From positions 1-20,514 of the forward strand of contig JAEWJV010000208.1 of assembly GCA_023386395.1 (NCBI GenBank): DNA of 20,514 nucleotides, written 5' to 3'. Below, in pieces: positions 7,245-14,682 of the stretch. Every line of letters begins with the position of its first letter. Within the stretch, counting starts at the first letter, position 1. The translations under genes and the position numbers were made by a program. The notes under the pieces are model-generated. The model searched no databases. It was not told the DNA's origin and saw nothing but the letters and a program-made list of their open reading frames with translations. The DNA comes from Bacteroidota bacterium (GTDB taxonomy: Bacteria; Bacteroidota; Bacteroidia; Chitinophagales; Chitinophagaceae).

Positions 7245-8390
7245 ATGGTACAAGTAATTACTGGGACTCTGATAGGTTACGTACTAACTTTCTTCCTGCT
7301 GCCTTTAGTAATCAAATTTGCAAGTGATAATAATCTTTACGATGTTCCGGATGATCGTAAAAGACATAATCACGGTGTTTCTTCATTAGGCGGTGTTGCT
7401 ATATTCTCAGGCCTTATTATGAGTTTGCTTTTAGTGTCTGATTTTAATAAGATGCATCTTGATTTCCAGTATTTCATTGCGGCATTTTTTATTATTTTCA
7501 GCGTTGGTGTGGTTGATGATATTTTTGTTTTAAAAGCCTGGAAAAAATTCCTCGGCCAGTTTCTTGTTGCAGCCATGCTCACTTTAAAAGCAGGTGTGTT
7601 AATTACAAGCCTTCATGGTTTTTTGGGGATATATGAACTAAGTTTTGGCGCAAGCGTTTCCATAAGCTTCTTTACCATCTTATTACTTATAAATTCTTTT
7701 AATCTTATTGATGGTATTGATGGCCTTGCAGGTTCCTTAGGTTTTATTTCCTGCCTTTTATTGGGTGTTTTCTTTTTAATGAATAATGTTTTCACTTATG
7801 CCATACTCGCATTTTCAATGTGTGGCGCACTGCTTGGATTTTTGATGTATAATTTTCCGCCTGCAAAAATTTTTATGGGCGATTCAGGCTCTACTTTAAT
7901 TGGATTAATTACTGCCATACTTGCTATAAAATTTGTTGAAAGCGGCCCGATACAATCAAGCCTTTCAAATCAGTCAACACCGGTAATAGCATTTGGCATC
8001 CTGCTTATACCATTGATGGATGTATTGCGTGTATTTGCACTCAGGATATATAAAAAACAATCTCCTTTAATACCAGACAGGAATCACCTGCACCATCTTT
8101 TGCAGAATAAAGGCCTGTCGCATGCTGAAGTAACTATTACTTTATTACTTTCTCAATTTCTTTTTGCCGGGCTTACGTTTATTTTACAGGACATTAATAT
8201 TAATATAATCCTGGGAATACAATTTGCTGCTTATTTCACTTTGGTATATGTGGTGAATAAGTATATCCCCGTTCGCAAGAAAATGCATATTGTGCCTGCC
8301 GAAATTACAAGCACCAGCCTGCAGGGCACTACTAAAATTTACCAGATCTATCCGGCTGCCGAGAAAGTTTCTGTTGGAGAAGATTCTTAA
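7245..8390 (+). CDS. MraY/WecA-family undecaprenyl-phosphate sugar-1-phosphate transferase (GT4)
   Basis: A 381-aa polytopic inner-membrane enzyme that should transfer a HexNAc-1-phosphate from a UDP-sugar to undecaprenyl phosphate, the first step of a surface glycan (WecA/TagO type). Visible motifs are DVPDDRKRHNHG (33-44) with GG after it, the Asp pair 91-92 in VDDIFVLKAWKK, NSFNLIDGIDGLAG (150-163), the magnesium-binding MGDSGS (211-216), and the cytoplasmic HLHH (281-284). The HLHH motif and length fit the WecA branch better than MraY of peptidoglycan synthesis. A hydrophilic tail of about 35 residues follows the last helix. No glycan gene cluster surrounds it; the only other glycosyltransferase here is the GT2 gene at 15122-16150. 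The gene ends 43 bp before frr. Confidence 0.92.
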   Translation: MVQVITGTLIGYVLTFFLLPLVIKFASDNNLYDVPDDRKRHNHGVSSLGGVAIFSGLIMSLLLVSDFNKMHLDFQYFIAAFFIIFSVGVVDDIFVLKAWKKFLGQFLVAAMLTLKAGVLITSLHGFLGIYELSFGASVSISFFTILLLINSFNLIDGIDGLAGSLGFISCLLLGVFFLMNNVFTYAILAFSMCGALLGFLMYNFPPAKIFMGDSGSTLIGLITAILAIKFVESGPIQSSLSNQSTPVIAFGILLIPLMDVLRVFALRIYKKQSPLIPDRNHLHHLLQNKGLSHAEVTITLLLSQFLFAGLTFILQDININIILGIQFAAYFTLVYVVNKYIPVRKKMHIVPAEITSTSLQGTTKIYQIYPAAEKVSVGEDS

Positions 8391-8405
8391 TTTTTTTTGA
8401 ATCCT

Positions 8406-8413
8406 TAGATTTG
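8406..8413 (+). promoter_or_regulatory. Possible -7 element of frr inside a small palindrome
   Basis: TAGATTTG matches TAnnTTTG perfectly, 20 nt before the frr ATG. It sits in an inverted repeat TTAGAT-TTGCGC-ATCTAA (8405-8422). No good -33 TTTG is seen. Confidence 0.4.
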
Positions 8414-8433
8414 CGCATCTAAAATATACTATT

Positions 8434-9000
8434 ATGGATCCGGAAGAATTGGAACTGGTTATGGATGATGTTGAATTGTCTATGCAAAAAGCTATTAGTC
8501 ATCTGGAAGTAGAGTTAACAAAAATCCGTGCGGGTAAAGCAAACCCTGCTATGGTTGATGGAATCTTCGTTGAATATTACGGAACCCCTACTCCAATTGC
8601 ACAGGTAGCTAATATTTCGATACTCGATGTAAGAACAATAAGCATTCAGCCCTGGGAGAAAAATATGTTGCAGGCAATTGAAAGGGCGATATTACAGGCG
8701 AATATTGGCATAACTCCGCAAAACGATGGTAACCAGATAAGGCTTTTTCTTCCACCTTTAACAGAGGAAAGACGTAAAGAACTTTTTAAGAAAGCAGGTG
8801 GCGAAGGGGAGCAGTCCAATATTGCCATACGAAATATCAGAAGGGATGCTATTGAGGAAATAAAACGCCTGCAAAAAGATGGGTTGAGTAAAGATGCCGC
8901 AGCTGATGCAGAAGAATCCGTGCAGCAAACAACAAATAAATTTATAGCGCTTGTTGACAAACATCTTGCTGCAAAAGAAAAAGAGATGATGGCAATATAA
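8434..9000 (+). CDS. frr: Ribosome recycling factor
   Basis: A 188-aa cytoplasmic protein that, with EF-G, splits post-termination ribosomes. The family block KIRAGKANP with VEYYG follows an N-terminal helix. Then come the beta-rich domain II (LDVRTISIQPWEK ... GITPQNDGNQIRLFLPPLTEERRKEL) and the C-terminal helices of domain I (AIRNIRRDAIEEIKRL ... KFIALVDKHLAAKEKEMM). The length is normal and the ATG at 8434 fits the family start. In many bacteria frr follows pyrH; here a GT4 membrane enzyme precedes it. The gene has its own -7-like element and a strong terminator 20 bp downstream, so it may be monocistronic. Confidence 0.97.
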   Translation: MDPEELELVMDDVELSMQKAISHLEVELTKIRAGKANPAMVDGIFVEYYGTPTPIAQVANISILDVRTISIQPWEKNMLQAIERAILQANIGITPQNDGNQIRLFLPPLTEERRKELFKKAGGEGEQSNIAIRNIRRDAIEEIKRLQKDGLSKDAAADAEESVQQTTNKFIALVDKHLAAKEKEMMAI

Positions 9001-9020
9001 AGTTCATCCGAATAATATTT

Positions 9021-9056
9021 TAAAGGGTTTCAATTACTGAAACCCTTTATTTTTTT
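9021..9056 (+). terminator. Rho-independent terminator of frr
   Basis: A perfect 12-bp stem (TAAAGGGTTTCA, 9021-9032, with TGAAACCCTTTA, 9038-9049) with a 5-nt loop is followed by seven T. It is the best terminator in the window. From here to gnd (9057-9250) I see no gene. Confidence 0.92.
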
Positions 9057-9208
9057 ATTTATAATTTCATCTCAATCCGCATTAACAGGTAAAACTTTAG
9101 GATGCATCAGCCATAATAAATAAAATGCATATTACATCAATTGTTATGTTTGCAATCCCGGAAGCGTTCATGCAGCGTTAGGCGATTCAATAAAAAAATC
9201 ATTCAAAA

Positions 9209-9216
9209 TATTTTTG
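9209..9216 (+). promoter_or_regulatory. Possible -7 element of gnd
   Basis: TATTTTTG is a perfect TAnnTTTG match, 34 nt before the gnd ATG. No clear -33 element lies at 17-23 nt, so this is only a candidate in AT-rich sequence. Confidence 0.3.
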
Positions 9217-9250
9217 TATAAAATCTTTATCATAAAACAATAATATAGCT

Positions 9251-10705
9251 ATGAAAAAATATGCTGATATAGGCCTTATAGGGCTTGCTGTAATGGGCGA
9301 AAACTTAGTGCTTAATATGGAAAGTAAAGGCTTTACGGTAGCTGTTTATAACAGAACGGTTGAAAAAGTTGACAAATTCATGAGCGGGAGAGGGGCCGGT
9401 AAAAATTTTATTGGTGCCCATTCTATTGAAGAACTTATAGCTTCTCTCGAAAGACCCCGCAAAGTAATGATGCTTGTAAAAGCCGGCCAGCCAGTTGACG
9501 ATTTCATAGAACAAATTATCCCGCATCTTGAACCCGGCGATATTATTATTGATGGCGGCAATTCACATTTCCCCGATACCATTCGCCGCACAAAATATGT
9601 GGAGAGCAAAGGCTTTCTTTATATCGGCACCGGTGTTTCAGGTGGTGAAATAGGCGCACTTCGCGGCCCTTCAATCATGCCTGGAGGAAGTGCCGCAGCC
9701 TGGCCTGCCGTAAAAAATATATTCCAGTCAATTGCTGCAAAGGTGGAAGATGGTTCACCTTGCTGCGATTGGGTGGGCAGCGATGGCGCCGGGCATTTTG
9801 TGAAAATGGTGCACAACGGCATTGAGTATGGCGACATGCAGATTATTTGCGAAGCCTATCAGATAATGAAAGATTTGCTGGGCATGAATACAGACGAAAT
9901 GCATGAAGTATTTAAGAAATGGAATAGCGAAGAACTCGATTCTTATCTTATAGAAATTACAGCAGATATAATGGCTTATAAAGATAAAGACGGAGTAGCC
10001 ATGCTGGATAAAATACTTGATGCGGCAGGGCAGAAAGGTACCGGAAAATGGACGGGTACTGTGGCGCTTGATATGGGCGTGCCATTAACGTTGATTGCTG
10101 AATCTGTTTTTGCACGCATGCTATCTTCGCAAAAAGATATGCGTGTTGAAGCATCGAAAGTGCTAAGCGGGCCCAAGCCTGAATTTAACGGTGACAAAAC
10201 GCAAATGCTGGATGATTTGAAGATGGCACTTTATGGAGCAAAGCTCACTTCCTATGCACAGGGTTACGATTTGCTGATGGCTGCCGCTAAAGAATATAAA
10301 TGGGATTTGCATTATGGAGATATTGCACTTATGTGGCGTGGCGGTTGCATTATTCGTTCTGCATTTTTAGGTGATATTAAAAAGGCATTTGATAAAAATC
10401 CAAACTTAGCACACTTGCTGCTCGATTCATTCTTTGCGCAAAAAACAGAAGCGGCACAAAGTGGTTGGCGCCGGGTTTGCGCTGCTGCTTTAACCAATGG
10501 AATTCCTGTGCCGGCATTGGCTTCTGCGCTTTGTTATTTTGATGGCTTCCGCACGGAACGCTTGCCGGCAAACCTTTTACAGGCGCAGCGTGATTATTTT
10601 GGTGCACATACCTATGAGCGTATTGATAAGCCGCGTGGTGAATTCTTTCATACCAACTGGACGGGCGAAGGCGCTGATACGGTTTCAACAGCTTATAATG
10701 CGTAA
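9251..10705 (+). CDS. gnd: 6-phosphogluconate dehydrogenase, decarboxylating
   Basis: A 484-aa cytoplasmic enzyme converting 6-phosphogluconate and NADP+ to ribulose 5-phosphate, CO2 and NADPH (oxidative pentose phosphate pathway). The Rossmann fold starts IGLIGLAVMGENL, with Asn34-Arg35-Thr36 after strand 2, as expected for NADP+ binding. Substrate and catalytic blocks are IIDGGNSHFPDT (99-110), GVSGGEIGALRGPSIMPGG (128-146) and HFVKMVHNGIEYGDMQ (182-197), including Lys185, Asn189 and Glu192. The C-terminal region contains YFDGFRTERLPANLLQAQRD and a tail that packs against the partner subunit in known dimers. It is full length. It has a long upstream gap, a candidate -7 element and a terminator, so it is probably transcribed alone. 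No zwf or pgl is beside it. Confidence 0.97.
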   Translation: MKKYADIGLIGLAVMGENLVLNMESKGFTVAVYNRTVEKVDKFMSGRGAGKNFIGAHSIEELIASLERPRKVMMLVKAGQPVDDFIEQIIPHLEPGDIIIDGGNSHFPDTIRRTKYVESKGFLYIGTGVSGGEIGALRGPSIMPGGSAAAWPAVKNIFQSIAAKVEDGSPCCDWVGSDGAGHFVKMVHNGIEYGDMQIICEAYQIMKDLLGMNTDEMHEVFKKWNSEELDSYLIEITADIMAYKDKDGVAMLDKILDAAGQKGTGKWTGTVALDMGVPLTLIAESVFARMLSSQKDMRVEASKVLSGPKPEFNGDKTQMLDDLKMALYGAKLTSYAQGYDLLMAAAKEYKWDLHYGDIALMWRGGCIIRSAFLGDIKKAFDKNPNLAHLLLDSFFAQKTEAAQSGWRRVCAAALTNGIPVPALASALCYFDGFRTERLPANLLQAQRDYFGAHTYERIDKPRGEFFHTNWTGEGADTVSTAYNA

Positions 10706-10740
10706 ATCATTTTCGGAATAAATTAATTCAAAAAGGGTTT

Positions 10741-10778
10741 AAAAAAAATTGCATCGGCGCTTGCTGATGCATTTTTTT
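10741..10778 (+). terminator. Terminator of gnd
   Basis: TGCATCGGC (10750-10758) pairs with GCTGATGCA (10763-10771), 9 bp with one G-U and a 4-nt loop. Seven T follow. An A8 tract precedes the stem, so it could also stop minus-strand transcription. Confidence 0.85.
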
Positions 10779-11190
10779 ATTGGCTTAATGATGAAATTGC
10801 TGCATGATAGGAAGTATGCATAGTTTTGGCCGTATGTATCTGTACTTATTCTTTATGTTGCAAGGCACAAGTAAGCTACGCTCGAAAGCTATAGGACTTA
10901 TGCTTACGTCAGATGAGGGGTATATAACGCTTAAGTGTTTATGAAGTTATGGCATTTGAAAAACGGCAGGTTCAATTACCCATAAAAGCAAAATGTCGAT
11001 TTAAAGCTGAAACAGAATATCCCGCTACAATTTATAAACACACTGTTGTCTCTAACCACAGCCACCAGCTCGGCATGCCTAATTGGCCTGCTGCGACAAA
11101 AAATGTAAGTCCTTCAACCATCATTTCGACGACAGGAGAAATCTCTTAGGTTTAGCTTAAAACAAGTGCATTATATTTTCAGTAACGTCA
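10779..11190. other. Intergenic stretch without a credible gene
   Basis: Between the gnd terminator and the end of the Gfo/Idh gene I find no protein with family-like features. A 66-codon plus frame (10949-11149) has no recognisable motif, and its last codons come from the repeat arm at 11121-11146. A weak 6-bp inverted repeat GTAAGC/GCTTAC lies at 10871-10907. The region may be decayed sequence. Confidence 0.5.
11121..11146 (+). repeat. Solitary 26-nt repeat arm
   Basis: TCATTTCGACGACAGGAGAA plus ATCTCT is the exact reverse complement of 19126-19151, the right inner arm of the palindromic element at 19016-19194. No left arm or outer terminal repeat is found nearby, so this is a partial or independent copy of the repeat. 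Confidence 0.8.
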
Positions 11191-12549
11191 TTAATATTTA
11201 AACACTTTTCCATTAACCATCACTTCCTGTGTGGCTTCATCAAACGTTGCCTTATAACCCGTGTGCACAGCAGCATTCGTCATAATATTAGCGATTGAAT
11301 GAGAATAGCCGGCTTCTACAGGCGCATTCGGTTGTTTTCTTGACCGTATGCATTCCATCCAGTTATGAATATGGTTGGTGGTAAGCACATCGCCGCCGGT
11401 ATTGGCAGAGGCGACAACCTTTTCCGCCACTTCAGAAAGGTTTAATTCAGGAAGCAGGTTTGGCTGCATGTGCATGGCCGCCGCTGCATTTTTCGTTAAG
11501 CCACCTGTTGGCGTTACTTTATTGGTGATAAGGTTTAATTCGCCGCCATTTGAATAATAAATTTCTGCAGGGTTTTCGTCGCCGTTATGCATGCGCGAAG
11601 AAAAAATTACCTGGAACCCTGATGTAGGATCATTAGCGGGGCCATAATCAAAAACAGCCGTTGTTGTATCCCAGTTCCGCCTGCCATCTTTCCACATATA
11701 AATACCACCGTTGGCTACAACACTTCTCGGGTGGTTCAGTTTGGAAAACCAGTGCACCGTATCAATCTGGTGGCTCATCCACTGGCCGGGCATGCCGGAA
11801 GAATAAGGCCAGAATAACCTGTATTCAAGATATTTTCTCGGGTCGAAATCTTCATATGGGCGGTTGAGCAGGTAACGCTTCCAGTCGAGGTCTTCTTCAC
11901 GGCATTGGGCAACAAGCTCCGGCCTGCGCCAGCGGCCCGGCTGGTTTACGTTCCAGGTTAATTCAACCATTGTAATATCGCCAAACTTGCCCGACTGAAT
12001 AAATTCTGCCGCTGCTTTATAATTAGCGCCGCTTCTTCGCTGCGAACCAATCTGAACAATACGGTCACTGGCTTTTATTGCTTTTAGTGCTTCGCGGTTG
12101 TCTTCCATGGTTTCTGCAAAAGGCTTTTCACAATACACATCGCAACCGGCCAGCACGGCTTCTTTTGCCAGCAGTGCATGCTGAAAATCGGCTGTGCTGA
12201 TAAATACCGCATCTATATTTTTCTGGCTGTATAATTCATCATTGTTTCTGCAGCCTGTGATGTCGTGCTGCATTTTTTCTTTTAAGAAAGCAACGCCTTC
12301 CTCCCTTCTTTTCTTCCACAAATCAGAAACGGCCACTATATCAAAATTCATCTCTTTATAAAATTTCATAAACGGGGGAACGTGAGATGAGCGGAACCGG
12401 TCTGAAAAACCAACTACGCCTACCCGTACCCTGTCGTTAGACCCTATAATGCGATTGTAACTTGAACTGGTGAAACCCTGGCCTGCTATAATTGTTGCTG
12501 CTGCGGCCTTGGCAGTTTTTTTAATAAAGTTTCTGCGTGAATGAGACAT
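11191..12549 (-). CDS. Tat-exported Gfo/Idh/MocA-family oxidoreductase
   Basis: A 452-aa NAD(P)-dependent sugar or polyol dehydrogenase-like protein. The N-terminus has a twin-arginine signal, SRRNFIKK (4-11) followed by an Ala-rich hydrophobic stretch, so export as a folded protein is likely; this fixes the start at the ATG 12547-12549. The frame is open upstream to 12627, but that extension would bury the signal. The Rossmann region has VRVGVVGFSD (41-50), AVSDLW (73-78), an ISTADFQH block, and the family hallmark CEKPFAET (140-147). The C-terminal region carries SGMPGQWMSHQIDTVHW, with histidines placed like those near the active site of relatives. Tat-exported members are frequent in Bacteroidota and Planctomycetes; some are GH109-like glycosidases that use NAD. 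The substrate is unknown. It appears monocistronic. Confidence 0.9.
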   Translation of the reverse strand: MSHSRRNFIKKTAKAAAATIIAGQGFTSSSYNRIIGSNDRVRVGVVGFSDRFRSSHVPPFMKFYKEMNFDIVAVSDLWKKRREEGVAFLKEKMQHDITGCRNNDELYSQKNIDAVFISTADFQHALLAKEAVLAGCDVYCEKPFAETMEDNREALKAIKASDRIVQIGSQRRSGANYKAAAEFIQSGKFGDITMVELTWNVNQPGRWRRPELVAQCREEDLDWKRYLLNRPYEDFDPRKYLEYRLFWPYSSGMPGQWMSHQIDTVHWFSKLNHPRSVVANGGIYMWKDGRRNWDTTTAVFDYGPANDPTSGFQVIFSSRMHNGDENPAEIYYSNGGELNLITNKVTPTGGLTKNAAAAMHMQPNLLPELNLSEVAEKVVASANTGGDVLTTNHIHNWMECIRSRKQPNAPVEAGYSHSIANIMTNAAVHTGYKATFDEATQEVMVNGKVFKY

Positions 12550-12718
12550 GGCTTTTATCGTTTTTTGATCAGTAAAATTTTGGAAGGATATAAGATATGC
12601 AATCCGTATCTTACAAATAAAAGGCATTATTGCGGGCTTTTAAAAATATTAAGGGGAGAATTTACCTTTGGAATATTTAGCGGGTTTCTATTTTGCCCGG
12701 AGAACATCCTTTAACTTA

Positions 12719-12745
12719 TCAACCAATCAACAACTCAACTAATCA
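12719..12745. repeat. Short intergenic repeat, copy 1
   Basis: TCAACCAATCAAC-N4-CAACTAATCA, identical in both blocks and spacing to copy 2 at 13265-13291. It lies 15 bp beyond the stop of the ATL gene. The blocks look like degenerate AATCAAC units. Confidence 0.7.
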
Positions 12746-12760
12746 ACTTCTCTGCCCCGT

Positions 12761-13129
12761 TTACAGCATCAGCTCTTTTGCCGGGTCCCAGAATAGTTTT
12801 TCAAAATCAACAACCTTATCGCCTTTCACTTTTATTTTTTCTTTCTCCAGCCGTTTCTGCATTTCATCGGGTGAGCCAAAATGCATTTTCCCGCTTAATA
12901 AACCAACGCGGTTCACAACACGATGAGCAGGTACTTTAGGTTTCACATTCACGCATGCGCCCATTGCCCATCCCACCATGCGGGCGCTCATTTTTGTACC
13001 GAGATACCTGGCAATAGCGCCATAACTTGTAACACGCCCTTTTGGAATTTGCCTCGCCACATCCCAAACATCTTCAAAGAAAGAGTGCTTTTTAGTTAAG
13101 TCCTTTAAATGTTCTTTCGTGTTAGCCAT
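12761..13129 (-). CDS. Alkyltransferase-like protein (ATL; MGMT fold without the acceptor Cys)
   Basis: A 122-aa single-domain protein of the Ogt/MGMT DNA-binding fold. The family blocks are FFEDVWDVARQIPKGRVTSYGAIARYLG (17-44), the Arg-finger SARMVGWAMG (48-57) and VPAHRVVNRVG (67-76). In methyltransferases the last motif is PCHRV with the alkyl-accepting Cys; here that residue is Ala68. Known ATL proteins carry Trp or Ala at this site. They bind O6-alkylguanine and hand it to nucleotide excision repair instead of reversing it. Tyr37 and Arg50, used for base flipping, are kept. It is the last gene of a possible trmB-DUF5522-ATL run, but a 155-bp gap separates it, so cotranscription is uncertain. 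The start is the ATG at 13129. Confidence 0.9.
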   Translation of the reverse strand: MANTKEHLKDLTKKHSFFEDVWDVARQIPKGRVTSYGAIARYLGTKMSARMVGWAMGACVNVKPKVPAHRVVNRVGLLSGKMHFGSPDEMQKRLEKEKIKVKGDKVVDFEKLFWDPAKELML

Positions 13130-13264
13130 ATAGTTTAAAGTTTGAGCAAACCGCCCTTCAACGCTTTAATGTTTACGAGTTCGTTTATTCACCTGTTATT
13201 GAAAGTTTAAGGTTGAGTTGCTGTGAGATTCTTCCGAATTACAAATTCCTAATTCCAAAATACT

Positions 13265-13291
13265 TCAACCAATCAACTTCCCAACTAATCA
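13265..13291. repeat. Short intergenic repeat, copy 2
   Basis: The same two-block motif as 12719-12745, in the same orientation and with the same 4-nt spacer length. It overlaps the TAG stop of the DUF5522 gene (13285-13287). The gap 13130-13264 also has two related tracts, AGTTTAAAGTTTGAG and AGTTTAAGGTTGAG. Confidence 0.7.
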
Positions 13292-13485
13292 GCCTTATCC
13301 TCTTCCTTCCTTTTCTTCAGCAACAAACTTCTTCTTGGTTCTTCAACATTTTTATAATCGTAAGGGCAATTTTTACAGCCATTGCCGCAGCAATAACCGC
13401 GTTGTAATAAATATTCCTCAGTAAACACAACAAGCCCGTTGTTGTTAAAATAGTAATCGTCATCTTCAGTGAGGCGCCTGTTCAC
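13285..13485 (-). CDS. DUF5522 family small Cys-rich protein
   Basis: A 66-aa protein resembling DUF5522: DDDYYFNNNGLVVFTEEYLLQRGYCCGNGCKNCPYDY, with Cys32, Cys33, Cys37 and Cys40. The clustered cysteines suggest a metal site (zinc or Fe-S), but no function is established to my knowledge. The C-terminus is basic then acidic (RRSLLLKKRKEEDKAD). The start is GTG at 13483-13485; no ATG exists upstream before the in-frame stop. It overlaps the end of trmB by 20 bp in another frame, which points to translational coupling and a job linked to trmB or at least shared expression. Confidence 0.82.
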   Translation of the reverse strand: MNRRLTEDDDYYFNNNGLVVFTEEYLLQRGYCCGNGCKNCPYDYKNVEEPRRSLLLKKRKEEDKAD

Positions 13486-14170
13486 AGAATAAAGCTTTTA
13501 ATTGTTCATCTTTTTCTTTTGGCAAATATGCATTCAATGCAAAGGCAAGGTAATGCACTTTATTGCTTTGGGCAATATCGAGGCTTTCGTAATGTGTTTT
13601 TATTTTAAGTTCATCGCGTAAGTTATTGTCTTTATATAAATCATCTTTATCTGTAATCGTTTTTAATCTATATAAATCAATAACTGCTTTAGTGAAGTTG
13701 TAAAGATCAGGGCTATCGGTTTTTAAATGAATGATGCCGTTTTCCTGTAAAATGTTTTGGTATGATCTTAAAAATTTTGGATGCGTTAAGCGCTTCTTCA
13801 TTTTGGAAAAGCGTAATTGGGGGTCGGGAAATGTTATCCATATTTCACTTACTTCATTATTGGCAAAATAGTCAGTAAGCTGGTCGATCTGTGTGCGCAG
13901 AAAAGCAACATTTTTCAGGCCTTCATTTAAAGCGGTTTTAGCGCCTTTCCAAATACGGTTGCCTTTTATATCAATACCAATAAAATTCCTGTCGGCATAT
14001 AATCTTCCGAGGCCAACGGCATATTCGCCTTTGCCGCAGGCAAGCTCAAGTGTAATTGGTCGATTGTTTTGAAAGAAAGCATACCAGTTGCCCTGCATGT
14101 TTTGAGGGTATTGTAAAACGTTGGGAAACGTTTCCAGTTCTGCGAAACGAATTAATTTTTTTTGTGCCAT
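13466..14170 (-). CDS. trmB: tRNA (guanine-N7)-methyltransferase
   Basis: A 234-aa SAM-dependent enzyme that makes m7G46 in tRNA. Motif I is ITLELACGKGEYAVGLG (39-55), followed by NFIGIDIKGNRIWKGAK (62-78). The family signature WITFPDPQLRFSKMKKRLTHPKFL (111-134) holds the substrate-binding Asp116, and IIHLKTDSPDLY (146-157) contains the conserved Thr-Asp. The length is normal for the Bacteroidota form. The ATG at 14168-14170 is 5 nt from a perfect TAGTTTTG element, so the mRNA may be leaderless. Its 3' end overlaps the DUF5522 gene. Confidence 0.96.
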   Translation of the reverse strand: MAQKKLIRFAELETFPNVLQYPQNMQGNWYAFFQNNRPITLELACGKGEYAVGLGRLYADRNFIGIDIKGNRIWKGAKTALNEGLKNVAFLRTQIDQLTDYFANNEVSEIWITFPDPQLRFSKMKKRLTHPKFLRSYQNILQENGIIHLKTDSPDLYNFTKAVIDLYRLKTITDKDDLYKDNNLRDELKIKTHYESLDIAQSNKVHYLAFALNAYLPKEKDEQLKALFCEQAPH

Positions 14171-14175
14171 TTCAA

Positions 14176-14183
14176 CAAAACTA
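14176..14183 (-). promoter_or_regulatory. Candidate -7 element of trmB
   Basis: On the minus strand this reads TAGTTTTG, a perfect TAnnTTTG, with 5 nt before the trmB ATG. No convincing -33 element is present. Confidence 0.4.
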
Positions 14184-14296
14184 CGGGATAAGAAATAATA
14201 TATACGGCTATAATAATAGGGTTGAAGCCTGCAAATTAATTATTCAGTTTTCTTAAATTGAGCAGCATTGTTTGTAAAGGTTCAGAGTGATTTTGT

Positions 14297-14344
14297 AAAA
14301 AAAAAAAAATGGACAAAGCAGCCATGTAACCAACATGTCCATTT
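14297..14344 (-). terminator. Terminator after tRNA-Gln
   Basis: On the minus strand AAATGGACA (14344-14336) pairs with TGTCCATTT (14315-14307) across a 20-nt loop, and the stem runs into a 13-T tract. It starts 4 nt past the tRNA 3' end. Confidence 0.75.
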
Positions 14345-14347
14345 ATG

Positions 14348-14418
14348 TTACCCGACCTGGATTCGAACCAAGACAAGCAGAACCAGAATCTGCGGTACTA
14401 CCATTATACTATCGGGCA
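14348..14418 (-). tRNA. tRNA-Gln (CTG)
   Basis: A 71-nt cloverleaf on the minus strand. The acceptor is TGCCCGA/TCGGGTA, starting with the U1-A72 pair typical of tRNA-Gln. The anticodon arm is GCAGA-TTCTGGT-TCTGC, giving anticodon CTG. The T arm is CTTGG-TTCGAAT-CCAGG. CCA is not encoded. Confidence 0.95.
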
Positions 14419-14428
14419 ATAAGGAGTG

Positions 14429-14436
14429 CAAATGTA
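14429..14436 (-). promoter_or_regulatory. Candidate -7 element of tRNA-Gln
   Basis: On the minus strand this reads TACATTTG, a perfect TAnnTTTG, 10 nt before the tRNA 5' end. The -33 position has no TTTG. Confidence 0.5.
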
Positions 14437-14537
14437 GGTGAATTATTTTTTTTAAGGAAATCTCACGGCTTAGAAATAAAAAATATTCCTCTAAAATATT
14501 TGACTTTTATTCTGTTATAACGCATTGATTTTAAAAC

Positions 14538-14569
14538 AAAAAAGGCTGCTCCTAATTGAACAGCCTTTT
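14538..14569 (-). terminator. Terminator after tRNA-Leu
   Basis: AAAAGGCTG and CAGCCTTTT (14540-14548 and 14561-14569) form a 9-bp stem with a 12-nt loop. On the minus strand it is followed by T residues. It lies 27 nt past the tRNA-Leu 3' end. Confidence 0.8.
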
Positions 14570-14595
14570 AAAAACATGCCCGAAAATTCAGCATG

Positions 14596-14681
14596 TGCCC
14601 CAGGCGGGAATTGAACCCGCACCCGCGTTGCGGCGGACAGGATTTTAAGTCCTGCGTGTCTACCAGTTCCACCACCAGGGC
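14596..14681 (-). tRNA. tRNA-Leu (TAA)
   Basis: An 86-nt type II tRNA on the minus strand. The acceptor is GCCCTGG/CTGGGGC with two G-U pairs. The anticodon arm is CAGGA-CTTAAAA-TCCTG, giving anticodon TAA. A long variable arm and a T arm GCGGG-TTCAATT-CCCGC follow. No encoded CCA. Confidence 0.95.
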
Positions 14682-14682
14682 G

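Noticed and set aside
10949..11149. 66-codon plus-strand frame in the gap after gnd
   Set aside because: No recognisable domain, no ribosome binding site, and its last codons come from the dispersed 26-nt repeat.
12550..12627. N-terminal extension of the Gfo/Idh gene
   Set aside because: It would place 26 residues before the twin-arginine signal.
14335..14520. Plus-strand frame over the tRNA-Gln gene
   Set aside because: It lies across a convincing tRNA and its promoter, on the opposite strand.
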